A DNA stretch of 64,000 bases from positions 488,191 to 552,190 of the forward strand of contig NW_005196981.1 of the NCBI RefSeq assembly GCF_000372725.1, in the 5' to 3' direction. Under the pieces are notes generated by a model, which ran no database searches, was not told the origin of the DNA, and worked only from the letters and a program-made list of their open reading frames with translations. Made by a program: the position numbers and the translations under genes. The first letter of the stretch is position 1. Each line of letters begins with the position of its first letter. Origin of the DNA: Emiliania huxleyi CCMP1516 (taxonomy: Eukaryota > Haptophyta > Isochrysidales > Noelaerhabdaceae). This document shows positions 62,345 through 64,000 of the stretch, in pieces.

Positions 62345-62438
62345 AGAACCCTGCACAAAGATCGCACAGGCGGGGCGGGGACCTGTTCCTTTTTACCCAT
62401 CTCACAGTAGAGGTGTCCGTTTTTATTTATTTATTTCT
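62345..62438 (+). repeat. Repeat A, longest (TTTA)n-tailed copy
   Basis: AAGAACCCTGCACAAAGATC, GGGCGGGGACCTGTTCCTTT, TTACCCATCTCACAGTAGAG and the tail GTTTTTATTTATTTATTT. The 62021-62344 gap before it shows no gene. Confidence 0.88.
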
Positions 62439-62514
62439 CTGAAGCAAGTCGGACAGTCAGAGAAGAAGAGAAAACATTGAGTCGCCCCCAGCGCGGTCTC
62501 GGCCCTCCCTCTTA

Positions 62515-63925
62515 CTACTTGACCAGCTCCCTGAAGACGGCCTCCGCCTCCTCGGCCGTCGCGTACACGAGTGACTTTGGCGACGAGAACTGCCGCCACC
62601 CGTCCTCGCCGCTGTGGTAGCCGAAGCCGGAGCCCTTCTGCCCCGCCCACGGGCATTGCGCGGCGGCGTTGATCAGCGGCCAGTTGTTGATGCCGACCTC
62701 GGCCCGTCAGGGAGGGGGGAGAGTAAGAAGGAGTGGGAGGGAGGCGACAGCGACAGAGCGCGCCGGATGTGGCACCTGGCCCGTCTTGATGCGCGCGGCG
62801 ACGCGAGCGCCCTTTGCCGCCGAGCCCGTGTAGACGCACGCGGAGAGGCCGTACTCGGAGTCGTTTGCGAGGGCGACGGCGGTCGCCTCCTCGCCGTCGA
62901 ACGGCGTGATCGCGACCACCTGCCGCGAAATGCACGAGGCTCGGAGAAGGCTTCTCCTTGCCGCCGTCCAATCGGCGCGGACGCCGCACCGGCCCGAACG
63001 TCTCCTCCGCCGTGATTCGCGCGCCCTACGGGGAGCGCGGCATGCGGACGAGTCGGTGGGCGCGGCTCGGAGACGTCTCCTCTGGCGGCGATGTGCCGCC
63101 GTCCTGCGGCACACCCGACAGCACCGTCGCGGGGTAGAAGTGGCCATGAGGAAGCGCCCCCGCCAGCCTCTCGGCTTCGGCGGGACCGCCGAGCAGGCAG
63201 GTGGCGCCCTCGGCGATCGCACTCTCGACGTGGCTCGACACGACTTTGCGCTGGCTCGCCGACACCATCGGCCCGATCTTTGAGCCGCTGTCGAGCCCGT
63301 TCCCCGCCACGTACCCCCTCGCCAGCGCCACCACCCTCTCCTCGAACGCCGCCTGCACCGCCTCCGCCACGTACACCCGCTCGACGGCGCAGCAGACCTG
63401 CCCGCAGTTCATCAGCGAGAAGGCGACCGCGTCCTTGGCGGCGAGGTCCAGGTCCGCGTCCTCGAAGACGATGAACGGGTCCTTCCCGCCCAACTCGAGT
63501 ACGAGCCGCTTCAGCCCGCCCGCGCAGGCCGACATGATGCGCTTGCCCGTTGCGGACGAGCCCGTCATCGCAACCATGTCCACCAGCGGCGACTCGACCA
63601 GCCGCTGCCCCACAGCTCCGTCGCCCTGCACAAGCCCCACCAGCCCGGAGGGGAGGCCCGCCTGCAGCGCCTCCACGGCCGCCTGACCGACGAACCAAAC
63701 CCATCAAGCGCTGCTGGGGGCAAGGCAGCCGGGTGCGTCTCCGCCGCCCGCCTGGCCCGAGAGAGGCGCCACCTCGGACGGCTTGACGACGACCGCGTTC
63801 CCGGCGGCGAGCGCTGGAATGGCCAGCAGCAGAATCTCGTCGACTGGGAAGTTCCAAGGAGCGCAGACCGCCACCACGCCTGCCGAGCGGGGCGGCGGAC
63901 CGTCCTCGGGAGCGGGCAGAGAGGG
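62515..63925 (-). CDS. Aldehyde dehydrogenase (5' part outside the window)
   Basis: NAD(P)-dependent oxidation of an aldehyde to an acid. Exons on the minus strand: 63925-63752, 63682-63113, 63025-62990, 62919-62776 and 62697-62515; an acceptor TCTAG at 63926 shows that more exons lie to the right. Visible signatures: [42 protein letters not shown] (NAD turn), [20 protein letters not shown] with the catalytic Glu, [14 protein letters not shown] with the nucleophile Cys, [34 protein letters not shown], and C-terminal [33 protein letters not shown]. The active site looks intact. The 63683-63751 intron seems to start with GC. Closest in style to succinate-semialdehyde-type ALDHs, but the substrate cannot be told. 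Confidence 0.87.
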
Positions 63926-64000
63926 CTAGAGTGCGGACAGCCGTGGCTGCCGTGTGCATCGCGGACGAGGATGGAGGATCCGCCGATCAGCTGACATTCG

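Overview
The window looks like nuclear DNA of a haptophyte alga (Emiliania/Chrysochromulina/Prymnesium type). The reasons are: high GC; short introns in nearly every conserved gene, many with GC-AG rather than GT-AG ends; acidic and Ala-rich low-complexity proteins; ankyrin proteins of a style I associate with these algae; and a rDNA fragment at 53.9-54.8 kb (3' end of 18S, ITS1, 5.8S) whose 18S part reads as eukaryotic. Genus is not resolved, and all homology statements come from motif recognition, not searches.

Layout. 0-5 kb: a CTGTCAGG minisatellite, the end of an unidentified gene, an ankyrin protein (-), and a coiled-coil protein with a C-terminal Tudor-like domain (+). 5-12 kb: an AT-richer type II membrane protein resembling a glycosyltransferase, a Cys/Pro-rich PAN-domain gene, a 465-bp tandem duplication, and signal peptidase complex subunit 2 (six exons). 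12-22.3 kb: a two-pore channel with an EF-hand linker, a sugar-porter MFS transporter (-), a 361-bp inverted-repeat element with target duplication, a glycan-related unknown protein (-), and a thylakoid STN7/8-like kinase. 22.4-27.3 kb: an apparently complete DNA transposon (terminal inverted repeats, 7-bp GCTCTAG target duplication) with one spliced gene ending in a chromodomain. 27.5-37.2 kb: an F-box-like/zinc-ribbon/LRR protein (-), a CLASP-like protein (-), a PH-IQ protein (+) and a small membrane protein (-).

37.3-42.8 kb is a repeat nest: a broken Ty1/copia-like fossil whose left LTR is split by about 3.65 kb holding a 102-bp minisatellite open on both strands and two large direct repeats. 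43.2-45.8 kb is a Golgi-type sulfotransferase (-) with introns whose ends repeat the start of the next exon. 46-58 kb is mainly unidentified ORFs and several dispersed repeat families (one SINE-like, with a CTCCAAGTG tail) around the rDNA fragment. 58-64 kb holds a membrane-anchored S33 hydrolase, a three-helix membrane protein with an R-S-ExE ADP-ribosyltransferase domain, and an aldehyde dehydrogenase running off the right edge (-).

The genes do not form a pathway; this is an ordinary eukaryotic neighbourhood of independent housekeeping genes separated by repeats. The most interesting signals are the chromodomain transposon, the repeated intron-boundary duplications together with frequent GC-AG introns, and the ADP-ribosyltransferase membrane protein.
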